DNA of 62,823 nucleotides from NS-11 sp036505795 (GTDB lineage: Bacteria > Nitrospirota > Nitrospiria > Nitrospirales > NS-4). This document shows positions 52,897 to 61,576 of this stretch, in pieces; position 1 is the first letter of the stretch; each line of letters opens with the position of its first letter. The notes under the pieces were generated by a model, which was given only the letters and a program-made list of their open reading frames with translations, had not been told where the DNA came from and ran no database searches. The translations under genes and the position numbers were made by a program. The stretch covers positions 1 through 62,823 of the forward strand of contig DASXSU010000127.1 in the NCBI GenBank assembly GCA_036505795.1. The letters are read 5' to 3'.

Positions 52897-54029
52897 AGGG
52901 CCTTCTCGCCATTGTGGCGTCGCAGACGTTCCACGACTTCATCAGCAATCGCCTGATGCACCGCCTCTGTCATGTGCCCATCGCCAGGAATCGCCAATAT
53001 CACACCTGCTTGTCGCATAGCCTGCAACCGGTGAGTCATATCGATGAATTGCCCGCCCCTGTGCTCCGGTCTCACGCGCACATTCTCTGGGGCCTCGCGT
53101 ATCAAGCTCCCCAAATAGTCAGGAATGTAGACTACAATCAACTCAGCTCCAATGCTGGCTGCAACGGCCTTCATCTGATCGATTACAAAGTTCGCTGCCG
53201 CAATCTTCTTGTCCATAGATGGCGCTTCGATAAGCCCCAGCCGGCGTCGAGACTCTGTTTCGAAGGATCGCCAAACCGAGTACCCCGCCCAATAGAATTC
53301 GGTCATGAAGGTGCGGTATTTATCCGTCTGACCGCTTGCCTCTAAATACCATTTCCGAGTCAGTGCAAGATTGCGGGACGGGTGCCGGGGCAAACGGACA
53401 ATGGGCCGATTGTTCGCATCGAACTCAACGGTCGGCATTTCCAGGCACACCGGTGACCCTGTGGGTGAGCAAGGCTCGACATTTCGGTTGAAATGGTCCT
53501 CCCAGAACGCATACACAATGACTTTGGGATGGAGTTGTATGCGTTGGCGTAAACGCAGCAGAGAACCCACTCCGCCGTAGCCAGAGACAGCAAAATTTCC
53601 CACCGTTTTTCTTAGCCTGGTACCGAGAACCGACGTAAATGTCTGACTATTTGACACTCCTTGGCCCCAAGCTTGGGAGCATCCAATAGTCATAAGATAA
53701 ACAGGATCGGCCGTTTCACTCCCGGGACCGTCAACCCGCGCTCCCCATCGGTCATAGGTGACGTATGTTATCGGTTGAGACAAGTCAGAGGCACCGGTGA
53801 AACCTGGCCTCGGCTCAAACGTGGTTTCTAGATTTGCCTGATATTGGTAACGATCTGATTCAAAAGAACCGACGCCAAACGGTGTGCGTGACGGACTCGA
53901 TCTAGCCTGATACACCACGACCACGGACAATGCGAAACCCGCTGCACAAAGATAAACCAAGATGCGACCTATAATTCGACTCGCTGCTATAGATTTGCGC
54001 GCCGGATTCGCCATCACCTCACTACCCAT
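52893..54029 (-). CDS. SGNH hydrolase-like protein with intact Ser/Asp/His
   Basis: 378 aa from ATG 54029; a TTG at 54059 and an ATG at 54014 are alternatives. Signal anchor at ~18-38. The core reads VYLMTIGCSQAWGQGV (GCSQ in place of GDSL, Ser kept), NFAVSGYGGVGS, VYAFWEDHFNRNV and C-terminal IPGDGHMTEAVHQAI with the Asp/His pair. Such proteins in carbamoyltransferase cassettes are candidates for acyl or carbamoyl transfer to polysaccharide in the periplasm. It differs clearly from the three GDE-type proteins in this window. Confidence 0.8.
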   Translation of the reverse strand: MGSEVMANPARKSIAASRIIGRILVYLCAAGFALSVVVVYQARSSPSRTPFGVGSFESDRYQYQANLETTFEPRPGFTGASDLSQPITYVTYDRWGARVDGPGSETADPVYLMTIGCSQAWGQGVSNSQTFTSVLGTRLRKTVGNFAVSGYGGVGSLLRLRQRIQLHPKVIVYAFWEDHFNRNVEPCSPTGSPVCLEMPTVEFDANNRPIVRLPRHPSRNLALTRKWYLEASGQTDKYRTFMTEFYWAGYSVWRSFETESRRRLGLIEAPSMDKKIAAANFVIDQMKAVAASIGAELIVVYIPDYLGSLIREAPENVRVRPEHRGGQFIDMTHRLQAMRQAGVILAIPGDGHMTEAVHQAIADEVVERLRRHNGEKAL

Positions 54030-54075
54030 GGGTGTATGTCGCTCGTGATTCCTCGACAAGTCTCGACATGCCCCA

Positions 54076-54843
54076 TCACATCATCCGGTATCGCTGGCCC
54101 GGGCTTGCGATGATTGCATCGGGCCGGACATTCAACGCGTCGGTCACAGCGCGCACCATGTCGGAGGCACGAAAGGCGCGGCAGACGGTATTGTCAATTC
54201 TTCCCGACCGGAATTCTCCTCGGCTCGCCAGCACATCCTGAAACTGCCAATAATCCCGCGGCAGCAACAGATGCCTTCGCAGGTGCACTATGACTTCTCT
54301 TCCATCTCTGGCCCGGCAATTGTAGGTTTCGCGCTCGGCCCGGGACTTGAGGTAGATGTCAGGGGCAACCGTTTCCTCGACATGATGGATCAGCGTGCAG
54401 CAATCCATGGAGATGCCCAGCATCAAGACCCAGCCATCGTGCCTCGCAAGAAGGCCGAATGGACTCCGCCGGGAACAGGGCGTGTCGTCGAGATGATGTC
54501 CGCTGAGAAGGTCCTCGGCTAATTTTCCTCGGCCCGCAACCGAATGGGTGGGATGAAGGCTTCGCGCAGACGCATATTCTGTGCGGAACAACTCGGTAAG
54601 GATGCCGGTATTCGATGGCGTCCGAAGCTCATCAAACATTGGACTTTCCGGTTTGACATAGCGCCACGACATGGTCGGCAGCAAGAGCGTTCCCGGTTCC
54701 ATATAATCTATGAATGTCTGGAGAACTGCGCGCGCGTCATGACCCTCGCGAGCCAGGGTCTTAAATGAGCTGTGCATCAACAACACCCCGTCACGCGGAA
54801 TGCCGATTTGTTCCAGGACCTGATACACCATCCGATCCGTCAT
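54076..54843 (-). CDS. AAC(3)-like N-acetyltransferase
   Basis: 255 aa from ATG 54843; a TTG pair at 54870-54873 inside the carbamoyltransferase tail is possible. GVLLMHSSFKTLAR, GTLLLPTMSW, LHPTHSVAGRGKLAE and SPFGLLARHDGWVLMLG follow the aminoglycoside 3-N-acetyltransferase (Antibiotic_NAT) family. Members in polysaccharide clusters acetylate amino sugars rather than drugs. It is directly downstream of the second carbamoyltransferase. Confidence 0.88.
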   Translation of the reverse strand: MTDRMVYQVLEQIGIPRDGVLLMHSSFKTLAREGHDARAVLQTFIDYMEPGTLLLPTMSWRYVKPESPMFDELRTPSNTGILTELFRTEYASARSLHPTHSVAGRGKLAEDLLSGHHLDDTPCSRRSPFGLLARHDGWVLMLGISMDCCTLIHHVEETVAPDIYLKSRAERETYNCRARDGREVIVHLRRHLLLPRDYWQFQDVLASRGEFRSGRIDNTVCRAFRASDMVRAVTDALNVRPDAIIASPGQRYRMM

Positions 54844-54856
54844 ACCGTTGGTTGCG

Positions 54857-56470
54857 TCATTTGCTGACAACAAAGTTCCCCATAATCAACGCATCGAGCC
54901 CGCAGCCATAGAAAGTCATGAGCGCGTCGCGAGGTGTTTCGACGATCGGTTGCCCTTTGAGATTAAAACTCGTGTTGAGAATCGCCGGGATGCCGGACTT
55001 CTGCTTGTACTTGCGGATGAGGTCATAGTAGATCTCGTTGTTGGAGCTGCGCACGGTTTGCACGCGTGCCGTCCCGTCGACGTGGACGACGGCTCTGATG
55101 CTGTCCGCCATCTTGGGTTGGACGTCGCACGTGAAGCACATATATGCGTGATCGGCCCCCGCAGTAAAAAAGAATTGCTCGCTTTCCTCCTGTAGAACGG
55201 AGGGCGCGAATGGCCGAAATTCTTCGCGATACTTGATGCGGGCGTTGACCAGATCCCGCATGTTTTCGTCACGTGCTGAAGCGATGATCGAGCGGTTGCC
55301 GAGCGCCCGCGCCCCCGCCTCGGAACGGCCCTGAAACCAGCCGACAATTTTGCTCTCGGCAATCAGGCCGGCGCCGACCTCGGCGGGGTCATTCACCTCT
55401 TTGAAGCCGCAGCCGTTGGCCGAGAGTTCTTTTCGGATCTCCTCGCTCGAGTAGGATGAACCAAGATAGGCGTCCCAGAGCTGCCAGGGTTGGTCCCCTG
55501 CCATGACCGCTCCCAGGTAAGCACAGCCAATTGCCAGCCCGCGGTCTGATGAGACAGGCGATACGTACACGTTGTCAAACTTCTGTGAGTAGAGCAGTCG
55601 CCTATTGACAGAGCAGTTTAAAGCCAAGCCGCCGGTGTAGCACAGGTTCCGCGAGTCGGGCACCCTCGCCTGTAACGCGTTGACCAGACTCAGTACACAT
55701 TCCTCGGTCATATGCTGAGTACTGCGCGCGACATCGCGATAGTAATCCGTCATGGGGCCACCCGGGGTCCGGTTGGGGTGACCTAACAGCTTGGCCACCG
55801 CAGACGAGTACAGCGGCTCGAAGGGTGATCGGGGCGGCGGCTCAGAACGCACAAAGGACCAATCGAACACCCAGCCGTCCTTTGAAGGGTGAATCATACG
55901 GCTTAGATCAATATTGGGTTTGCCATAAGGAGCGAGCCCCATAACCTTGTACTCATCGCCATCGGCAAAGCCGAGATAATAGGTCATGAGAGTGTAGAAG
56001 TAGCCCAGAGAGTTCTCGGTTGGCACTTTCTCAAGGATGCGGATGCCATCTTTACGGGTCGCATAGGCGAGCATTCCGGAGGCCCCGTCCCCAGCCGCGT
56101 CGAGCGAGAGACAAATCGACTCTTCAAAACCTGATGCGTAGAAGGCGGAGGCCAGATGAGCCTTATGGTGATGTACGCGTTCCAGTTTCGGGCAGGACCC
56201 GAAATTGTGCCGCAGATAGTCACGAATGCGCTCAGCGAAGTCGTCATACGTGACGCCAGGCGTGACCACACAATCAATGTCCTCGAACCGGATATTGGCT
56301 ATCTTCAGACATGCTAGGATCGCGTAATACGGGAGGTGGCCGTAGGCCGATTTGACGCGCAGGTACCGCTCCTCCTCGCATGCAGCGACAATCCGGCCGT
56401 TGATAGCCAGCGCCGCCGCCGGCTCATGCTGCCCCACCGTGACGCCCCCGTGCAGACCCAGAATGATCAT
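54857..56470 (-). CDS. Carbamoyltransferase, NodU/TobZ family (copy 2)
   Basis: 537 aa, shorter than copy 1 and clearly diverged. IILGLHGGVTVGQHEPAAAL is the start; RVHHHKAHLASAFYASGF (metal His), GGLALNCSVNRRLLY, FQGRSEAGARALGNRSIIA and LNTSFNLKGQPIVETPRDAL are the family landmarks. It lacks adjacent DUF5989/SxtJ genes; its neighbours are the AAC(3)-like gene downstream and a GQE-type SGNH-like gene upstream. It probably carbamoylates a different position from copy 1. Confidence 0.93.
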   Translation of the reverse strand: MIILGLHGGVTVGQHEPAAALAINGRIVAACEEERYLRVKSAYGHLPYYAILACLKIANIRFEDIDCVVTPGVTYDDFAERIRDYLRHNFGSCPKLERVHHHKAHLASAFYASGFEESICLSLDAAGDGASGMLAYATRKDGIRILEKVPTENSLGYFYTLMTYYLGFADGDEYKVMGLAPYGKPNIDLSRMIHPSKDGWVFDWSFVRSEPPPRSPFEPLYSSAVAKLLGHPNRTPGGPMTDYYRDVARSTQHMTEECVLSLVNALQARVPDSRNLCYTGGLALNCSVNRRLLYSQKFDNVYVSPVSSDRGLAIGCAYLGAVMAGDQPWQLWDAYLGSSYSSEEIRKELSANGCGFKEVNDPAEVGAGLIAESKIVGWFQGRSEAGARALGNRSIIASARDENMRDLVNARIKYREEFRPFAPSVLQEESEQFFFTAGADHAYMCFTCDVQPKMADSIRAVVHVDGTARVQTVRSSNNEIYYDLIRKYKQKSGIPAILNTSFNLKGQPIVETPRDALMTFYGCGLDALIMGNFVVSK

Positions 56471-56483
56471 ATCGACGTCTTCC

Positions 56484-57704
56484 TCACCTTTTCTTCAATT
56501 CCGTTATCAATCGATCGCTCACAACCTTAGCAGCGGCTTTCCCATATACTCGGTGTCCCTTGTTGCTCCACTTTTCAATCATCATAGGATACCAATACCA
56601 ACTCTTCACCTCTTCTTCTCCCAGGGATATCGGTAGATGATCTCGCATATCAATGACTCTTATCGCTGGATCGGACTCTTCAAGTTTCTGAGTCACGTTA
56701 AACTTAGCCTTCGGAAAGATTTCCCAATAATTAGCGTTGTGCACGATCATAACGTTGGGATGGTCGTCAATAATCGTATGGAGATGCCTTCGGGCATCCG
56801 CAACAAGTTCGTCGAGATCCACTGGCTTGTCAGGCAAGGGGTCATATTTCCTACGGAGAGAGTCTTTACGATAGCGGCCTATCAATCTTCCCCATAATAT
56901 AGGGTGGTATGTTGGAAGCGCACCTTCCACGAAGTCCTCTGTAATCTGCCGCTGAAGTGCTTTCACCTTCTCTACATCATCCATTAAATGCCGCGAGCAA
57001 AAGATCGCAAATGGCCATGAAGTTGTTGCGTCAGGATTATTTAGGGGAAGGTCTGGCATGATGCCCGAGACATTTAGTAGAGCCACATCCTCAGGGTTGG
57101 GTCCTAATTTATAGGGGACACGGTAGGTGTGTATGGGCTTTCCTTTGAAGGTAATGGGACTGCCCTCTCTACCCCGCCAGAAATCTGATTCGACAATGTT
57201 CAGCACAACCAAGTCGGGGTGGAATTCCTTGCCGATTGTCTTCCAATATTGTTCATAATGGGCGAATCCGGCATCGGGCCACCCTACGTTGAACACTTTG
57301 AACGTCCTGTTGAACACCTTCAAGCCTTCAACAGCGTTTAATTCGTCTTCGAGGAAATCAGGCCAAGACCGATCCGCTACGCTGCTGGCTGTCTGTTCCT
57401 GTCCAATCACGACGATGCGGTACTCTCCACGGCGTTTGGTGAAGGAATACTCCTTATCAGAAAACAAACCTAGATTATTAAGACGAAGCTGAGATGACAG
57501 AAGTAATGTTGCGTTTTTCCCGTAGAGGCGGAATGAAATTTCCTTGTGAGGCTTTGAGGTAATAGTGTCTGAGTAAAACACAAACCGTTGAATATCCTCC
57601 TTGATTGGAGCGGCGAGCTGCCGGCGGATCATAGTCTCTCCGGCAAGATATGCCATCCCTAATGTAACGACCAAAACAACGGCGAATGCTTTTCTGCGGT
57701 TCAA
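56484..57704 (-). CDS. SGNH-like membrane-anchored protein with GQE in place of GDS (copy 2)
   Basis: 406 aa from TTG 57704, chosen because GGAGGAGGGAGG ends six bases upstream; ATGs at 57725 or 57740 are also open. Anchor at ~5-22. Core: LRLNNLGLFS, YRIVVIGQEQTASSV (GQE 101-103), WPDFLEDELN, VFNVGWPDAG, HPDLVVLNIVESDFW and C-terminal KWSNKGHRVYGKA. Both the Asp and Ser of GDS are changed; the His is kept, and the usual Asp three before it is Asn. This stretch looks AT-richer than its neighbours. Confidence 0.7.
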   Translation of the reverse strand: MNRRKAFAVVLVVTLGMAYLAGETMIRRQLAAPIKEDIQRFVFYSDTITSKPHKEISFRLYGKNATLLLSSQLRLNNLGLFSDKEYSFTKRRGEYRIVVIGQEQTASSVADRSWPDFLEDELNAVEGLKVFNRTFKVFNVGWPDAGFAHYEQYWKTIGKEFHPDLVVLNIVESDFWRGREGSPITFKGKPIHTYRVPYKLGPNPEDVALLNVSGIMPDLPLNNPDATTSWPFAIFCSRHLMDDVEKVKALQRQITEDFVEGALPTYHPILWGRLIGRYRKDSLRRKYDPLPDKPVDLDELVADARRHLHTIIDDHPNVMIVHNANYWEIFPKAKFNVTQKLEESDPAIRVIDMRDHLPISLGEEEVKSWYWYPMMIEKWSNKGHRVYGKAAAKVVSDRLITELKKR

Positions 57705-57809
57705 GAAAGGCCTCCCTCCTCCCATATTGATGTAAAACATCAATCCTAATCTGGCATCGGCTTTCAAGCGCCGGCGCGACATCGATCTCGGGCGCCGTAC
57801 GCATCTCGT

Positions 57810-59195
57810 TCACGGCGGAAGCGTGACGGTGGAGCGGATTAAGCCCGTCAGCCGACCCCGCTGTGTGAGATAATTGACAATCGCCACCTTTACCGCCCGC
57901 GCATAAATCTGATGCCCTCGGGACGACCACTTCTCTGACGCTACGGGCACCTGCCACCATTTTTGTATTTCCTCAGGACCGGCGGAAAGCGGCAGAATTT
58001 CGCGCATGTCGAGCGGCGCCAGTCGCGGATCCAACTCAGCCAGCCGCCGGGAGAGCGGGAAAGGCCTCCCCGGCGGCAGGACCTCGGGATAATACGGATT
58101 CTGTATCACCAGCAGTTCGGGGTGGGTATCGGCGATGCGATGCAAATGGGTACGAACAAATGCCACCCGTTCATCAGCGGTTTTCTGCTGCACACCCACT
58201 CCATCTGGCTCATCCTTGGGGGCTCGATGGATCCGCCCTTCGAGCGGCTTGACAGGCAACCCCAACAGACTCAAGAGTCCCACCGGCCGCCAGTCCCGCC
58301 AGAGAACGCCATCGACATAATCATCCACGATCTGTCGCTGGACCGCCGCGAGTTCGTCCCGCGCGTGAACAAGGCTGGGCTCCATCCAAAGCGCGAACGG
58401 ACGCCCCGCATCACAATCCGCGTCGCGGAGTTGTCGCGCGCCATCGCGGCAGTAGATAATCATCCAGGCCTCGCTACCTTTGGGAGTGGCGTATTCGACG
58501 ACGCGATAGCCATCCGCCTGATGGGTCTGAACGGAGTCGGCCGGAGACGAAACCTTGGCCGACTCGCAAAACCTTTCAGCCAGCCGGTCGAAGCTGTGGT
58601 ACACCATGTTGACAAGAACCATGTCGGGCTGGAAGCGGCGGGCCTTGTTTTCCCAAAAAGTAGCCATCTGTGCCACGGTCGCATCAGGATGCCCAAAGTT
58701 CAGGACCCGAAAGGCAGGCAACTGGGCACGTACCGCCGGATCGCTATTGAGCTCATCCTCAAGCAGATCAGGCCATTGCACAGCCGACGTCGTTGCGGCC
58801 GTCATCTCGTCGCCGAGAACGACAATACGGAATTCTCCGGCATTTCGATCGAGGCTGTAGTCATGCCGTGAGATGAGTCCGACGTTATTAAGATGAAACG
58901 TGGCTTCATGCAAAATATTACCCGCGCCATCGAACCACCAGAAGGTCACGTCCTGATTCGGCTTCATCAATCCAAGGTCTGCGTTGGCCTTGACATGACC
59001 TCGTGCTATATCGATTGCGGGTGCTGTGCAGGCCGAAAAAGTATCTGAATACCCCGCCCACAACCCGAAATCTCTTTGCTTGAAGCTGAGGCTCCAGTTG
59101 GAGCGATAATAAAATTCTATGAGACCCGCTGACGCTAAGACGGCAAGCATCAGTGCCCCTAGCCACCATTTACCTTTACCTTTTAAAAGTCTCAT
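57810..59195 (-). CDS. SGNH-like membrane-anchored protein with GDE in place of GDS (copy 3)
   Basis: 461 aa. Anchor at ~9-27 (KWWLGALMLAVLASAGLIEF). It shares HLNNVGLIS, FRIVVLGDEMTAATT (GDE 128-130), WPDLLEDELN, VLNFGHPDA, QPDMVLVNMVYHSFDRL and KWSSRGHQIYARAVK with copies 1 and 2. Copy 1 is the closer relative, including a WWF(D/E) segment before the core and a YC.(D/E)GAR/RLRDADC motif. Ser is absent from block I in all three. A large antisense open frame on the plus strand is a shadow. Confidence 0.7.
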   Translation of the reverse strand: MRLLKGKGKWWLGALMLAVLASAGLIEFYYRSNWSLSFKQRDFGLWAGYSDTFSACTAPAIDIARGHVKANADLGLMKPNQDVTFWWFDGAGNILHEATFHLNNVGLISRHDYSLDRNAGEFRIVVLGDEMTAATTSAVQWPDLLEDELNSDPAVRAQLPAFRVLNFGHPDATVAQMATFWENKARRFQPDMVLVNMVYHSFDRLAERFCESAKVSSPADSVQTHQADGYRVVEYATPKGSEAWMIIYCRDGARQLRDADCDAGRPFALWMEPSLVHARDELAAVQRQIVDDYVDGVLWRDWRPVGLLSLLGLPVKPLEGRIHRAPKDEPDGVGVQQKTADERVAFVRTHLHRIADTHPELLVIQNPYYPEVLPPGRPFPLSRRLAELDPRLAPLDMREILPLSAGPEEIQKWWQVPVASEKWSSRGHQIYARAVKVAIVNYLTQRGRLTGLIRSTVTLPP

Positions 59196-59415
59196 TCGTA
59201 TGGATGTCCACAGCTACATCCCCTCCGCCGGTGTAACTACCGAAGTATCTGTCGGTCCTCACCTGGCGCCGCCCAAATTGATCGCCAAAGACGTATCAGT
59301 CTCCTCGCGAGGCTGTGTGAATCAGGAGTGATTGGAAATCGGACATGGACGGGCGTCGTAAGGATTCATCCTTCTTTCACTGCGGTGCTGCGTGCAGAAG
59401 AGGTTTGCTTCTCGT
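59196..59415. other. Gap between the aminotransferase and the SGNH-like gene
   Basis: 220 bp. No gene, relic or clear hairpin is seen on either strand. It is the widest clean gap in the 50-62 kb stretch and so the likeliest place for a promoter driving the minus-strand genes below it, though no consensus boxes stand out. Confidence 0.4.
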
Positions 59416-60651
59416 TTACCGTCGGAAGTGCCGTTCGACCTTGAGGATTGCGCCGGCGACATCAGCCGCTTCCTGCTCGCCGTAGTTCTCGTTGAGGTAC
59501 AGGCAGAAGCTCCGGTCCCGAATTGCGCGCGCGTTGGGCGTGTCGAAGTCGTCAGACAGATAGGACGTCAGGAACGGCCACTCGGCGACCACGTATCGGT
59601 AATGCGGGTTCAACGCGATACCTTCTTTTTCGACAGCTTTGGCGAACTCGGTCTTGCTGCAGGAGATCCTCGTGGGGTCGACGAGGATCGGATAAATGAA
59701 TGGAGAGTCGCTGGGCGAATAGCCATAGGGTTGGCAGACGACCGCCTCGTCGATCAGCCGCCCGGACAGATCGGCGACGAAGGCCAGACGCCGCACAATC
59801 GTATCTGTTAATCGGCTTAACGATGAAATACCAATAGCGCAGGAGATCTCATCGGTATGGAGATTGAGCGCGGGGAACAGGTATGTGGCCGGATTCCGAT
59901 CATCGAAGTCGGGTCTCCAGCGGGGTTTCCCGCGATCGGCGTGGGCCAGGGCCCGACGAAAAAGCTCCAGATTGCGTGTATAGACGATTCCGCCTGCGGC
60001 GCCGCTGATGTGCGCCTTCCGATACATCGTCGAGAATGCCGCGATGTCCCCGAATACGCCTACCGGCTTTCCGCCCAGCTTGGCGCCGTGCGACTGGCTG
60101 CAATCTTCGATAATTTTTATGCCGCGCTCACGGGCGGCATCGGCGATTTTATCGATCTCGCACGACTGACCGATAGAATGGACGACGACAGCCGCGCTAA
60201 CTTTGGAAGTCACGCGGGAAAGAAACTGCTCCAGGCCGATGTTATAACTGTCCGGTTTGCTGTCGACAAGTCGCGGCGTGAGGCCATTCAGCACGATGGC
60301 GCTCAGTGTGCCCGGATCCGTGATCGGCGATACCAATACTTCGCTGCCCTTTGGCAGATCCAACGCAGCAATGGCGATATAGAGTGCCGCCGTCCCTGTC
60401 GCCACTGCGTCGGCATAACCACCCCCCATGAGAGCGACAAAGTCATCGGTGTAGCGCTTCTCAAAATGATCCTGGTAGCCGGGGTCCGTGTTTTGCGCGC
60501 GGTAAAAAGCGATTGCCTCCTGGATCAGCCTAACTTCCCCATCCCCGAGCGCGAGGCGTGCCGGCATCGGCGTTGTACGGATGGGGTCTCCGCCATGAAT
60601 GGCGAGGATTGACGCCGGAGTGGGCGGGTCGACAATGCGGATCGGCTTCAT
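59416..60651 (-). CDS. DegT/DnrJ/EryC1/StrS-family PLP protein
   Basis: 411 aa. ATGTAALYIAIAALDLPKG, EDCSQSHGAKLGGKPVG (Asp that binds the PLP nitrogen) and FSTMYRKAHISGAAGGIVY with the Schiff-base Lys define the sugar aminotransferase family; the loop FSTMYRK departs from the usual FSF...K. It should transaminate a keto-sugar nucleotide. It lies 4 bp downstream of the transketolase C subunit gene, an arrangement in which the two-subunit transketolase may extend or modify the same sugar. Confidence 0.85.
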   Translation of the reverse strand: MKPIRIVDPPTPASILAIHGGDPIRTTPMPARLALGDGEVRLIQEAIAFYRAQNTDPGYQDHFEKRYTDDFVALMGGGYADAVATGTAALYIAIAALDLPKGSEVLVSPITDPGTLSAIVLNGLTPRLVDSKPDSYNIGLEQFLSRVTSKVSAAVVVHSIGQSCEIDKIADAARERGIKIIEDCSQSHGAKLGGKPVGVFGDIAAFSTMYRKAHISGAAGGIVYTRNLELFRRALAHADRGKPRWRPDFDDRNPATYLFPALNLHTDEISCAIGISSLSRLTDTIVRRLAFVADLSGRLIDEAVVCQPYGYSPSDSPFIYPILVDPTRISCSKTEFAKAVEKEGIALNPHYRYVVAEWPFLTSYLSDDFDTPNARAIRDRSFCLYLNENYGEQEAADVAGAILKVERHFRR

Positions 60652-60655
60652 TCCT

Positions 60656-61576
60656 TCAAGCGAGGCCTAACTTGGCTGATATGGTAGGGAGATCGAGCCC
60701 GTGCGCGGCGAGGAGATCGCCATGGGAGCCGTAGTTATGAATAAACGCATCTTGCAGTGTAAAAGTATCAAGCCGGCAGTCGGCGCGCTGCTCCCATGCG
60801 AGTTCCTTGACCTGACCTGCCAGACCGCCTCGCGGGACGCACTCCTCAATCACCACGACCTGCTTGTGAGCCCTGAGGGCGCCGGCGATGCCTTCTCGAT
60901 CGAGCGGCTTGAGCGTGTGGACGGATGCGATGGACACCGTCTTTCCCGCCTTCTCAAAGCGCTCGGCTAGACCGAAGGCGAGCTTCATAATCGGTCCGTA
61001 GCTCAAAATACAGACATCGCGACCTTGCCTCAGATATCGAAGCCGTCCGAATTCCCATGGATCAGGCGCAGCCGAGGTGAGGTCCGGCTCGCCCGCTTTG
61101 CCGAGGCGTAGGTAGACCGGCCCGCGCGTCTGCCCCACGCACCACAGGGTGGCCGCCCGGGTTTCCCCAGGGTCGCAAGGGGCAATAACCGCCATGTTAG
61201 GTATCGCGCCGGCCACCGCCACATCTTCCATTGCGTGATGCGTCGCGCCGAGTGTGGAGTACGTCACACCGCCGCCGATCCCGACCACAGTCACGGGAAG
61301 GTTGTGATAGCAGAGATCGTCACGGACAAACTCAAAGGGACGGAACAGCGCAAAGGTGGCGATGGTGTAGGCAAAGGGTCGCAGCCCGCGAAGCGCCATG
61401 CCGGCGCACATGCCGATCATGATTTGCTCGGCCACGCCGGTATTGATAAACCGTTCGGGAAAGTCATCGCGGAATTTCTGCATGGAGCCTGCTGGAGAGA
61501 TATCGGCAACTACGATCGCCAGCCGCTTGTCGCGGCAGCCTGCCTCATAAAAGGTGCTGGCGAAGGTATTCCTCAC
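60656..61576 (-). CDS. Transketolase-like C-terminal subunit
   Basis: 306 aa, pyrimidine-binding plus C-terminal domain. RFINTGVAEQIMIGMCAGMAL holds the catalytic Glu, followed by PFAYTIATFALFRPFEFVRDD and the HAMEDVAVAGAIPNM segment. It pairs with the N-terminal subunit at 61573, whose stop overlaps this start by 4 bp. Split transketolases act on ketose phosphates, and in glycan clusters may build branched-chain or uncommon sugars. Confidence 0.9.
   Translation of the reverse strand: MRNTFASTFYEAGCRDKRLAIVVADISPAGSMQKFRDDFPERFINTGVAEQIMIGMCAGMALRGLRPFAYTIATFALFRPFEFVRDDLCYHNLPVTVVGIGGGVTYSTLGATHHAMEDVAVAGAIPNMAVIAPCDPGETRAATLWCVGQTRGPVYLRLGKAGEPDLTSAAPDPWEFGRLRYLRQGRDVCILSYGPIMKLAFGLAERFEKAGKTVSIASVHTLKPLDREGIAGALRAHKQVVVIEECVPRGGLAGQVKELAWEQRADCRLDTFTLQDAFIHNYGSHGDLLAAHGLDLPTISAKLGLA

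Noticed and set aside
57963..58871. 302-residue open frame on the plus strand
   Set aside because: It lies wholly antisense to the SGNH-like copy 3, which has an anchor and conserved motifs; no Shine-Dalgarno and no family pattern.
59857..60612. 251-residue plus-strand open frame
   Set aside because: Antisense to the DegT-family gene, whose PLP motifs are clear; an artefact of codon bias in GC-rich DNA.
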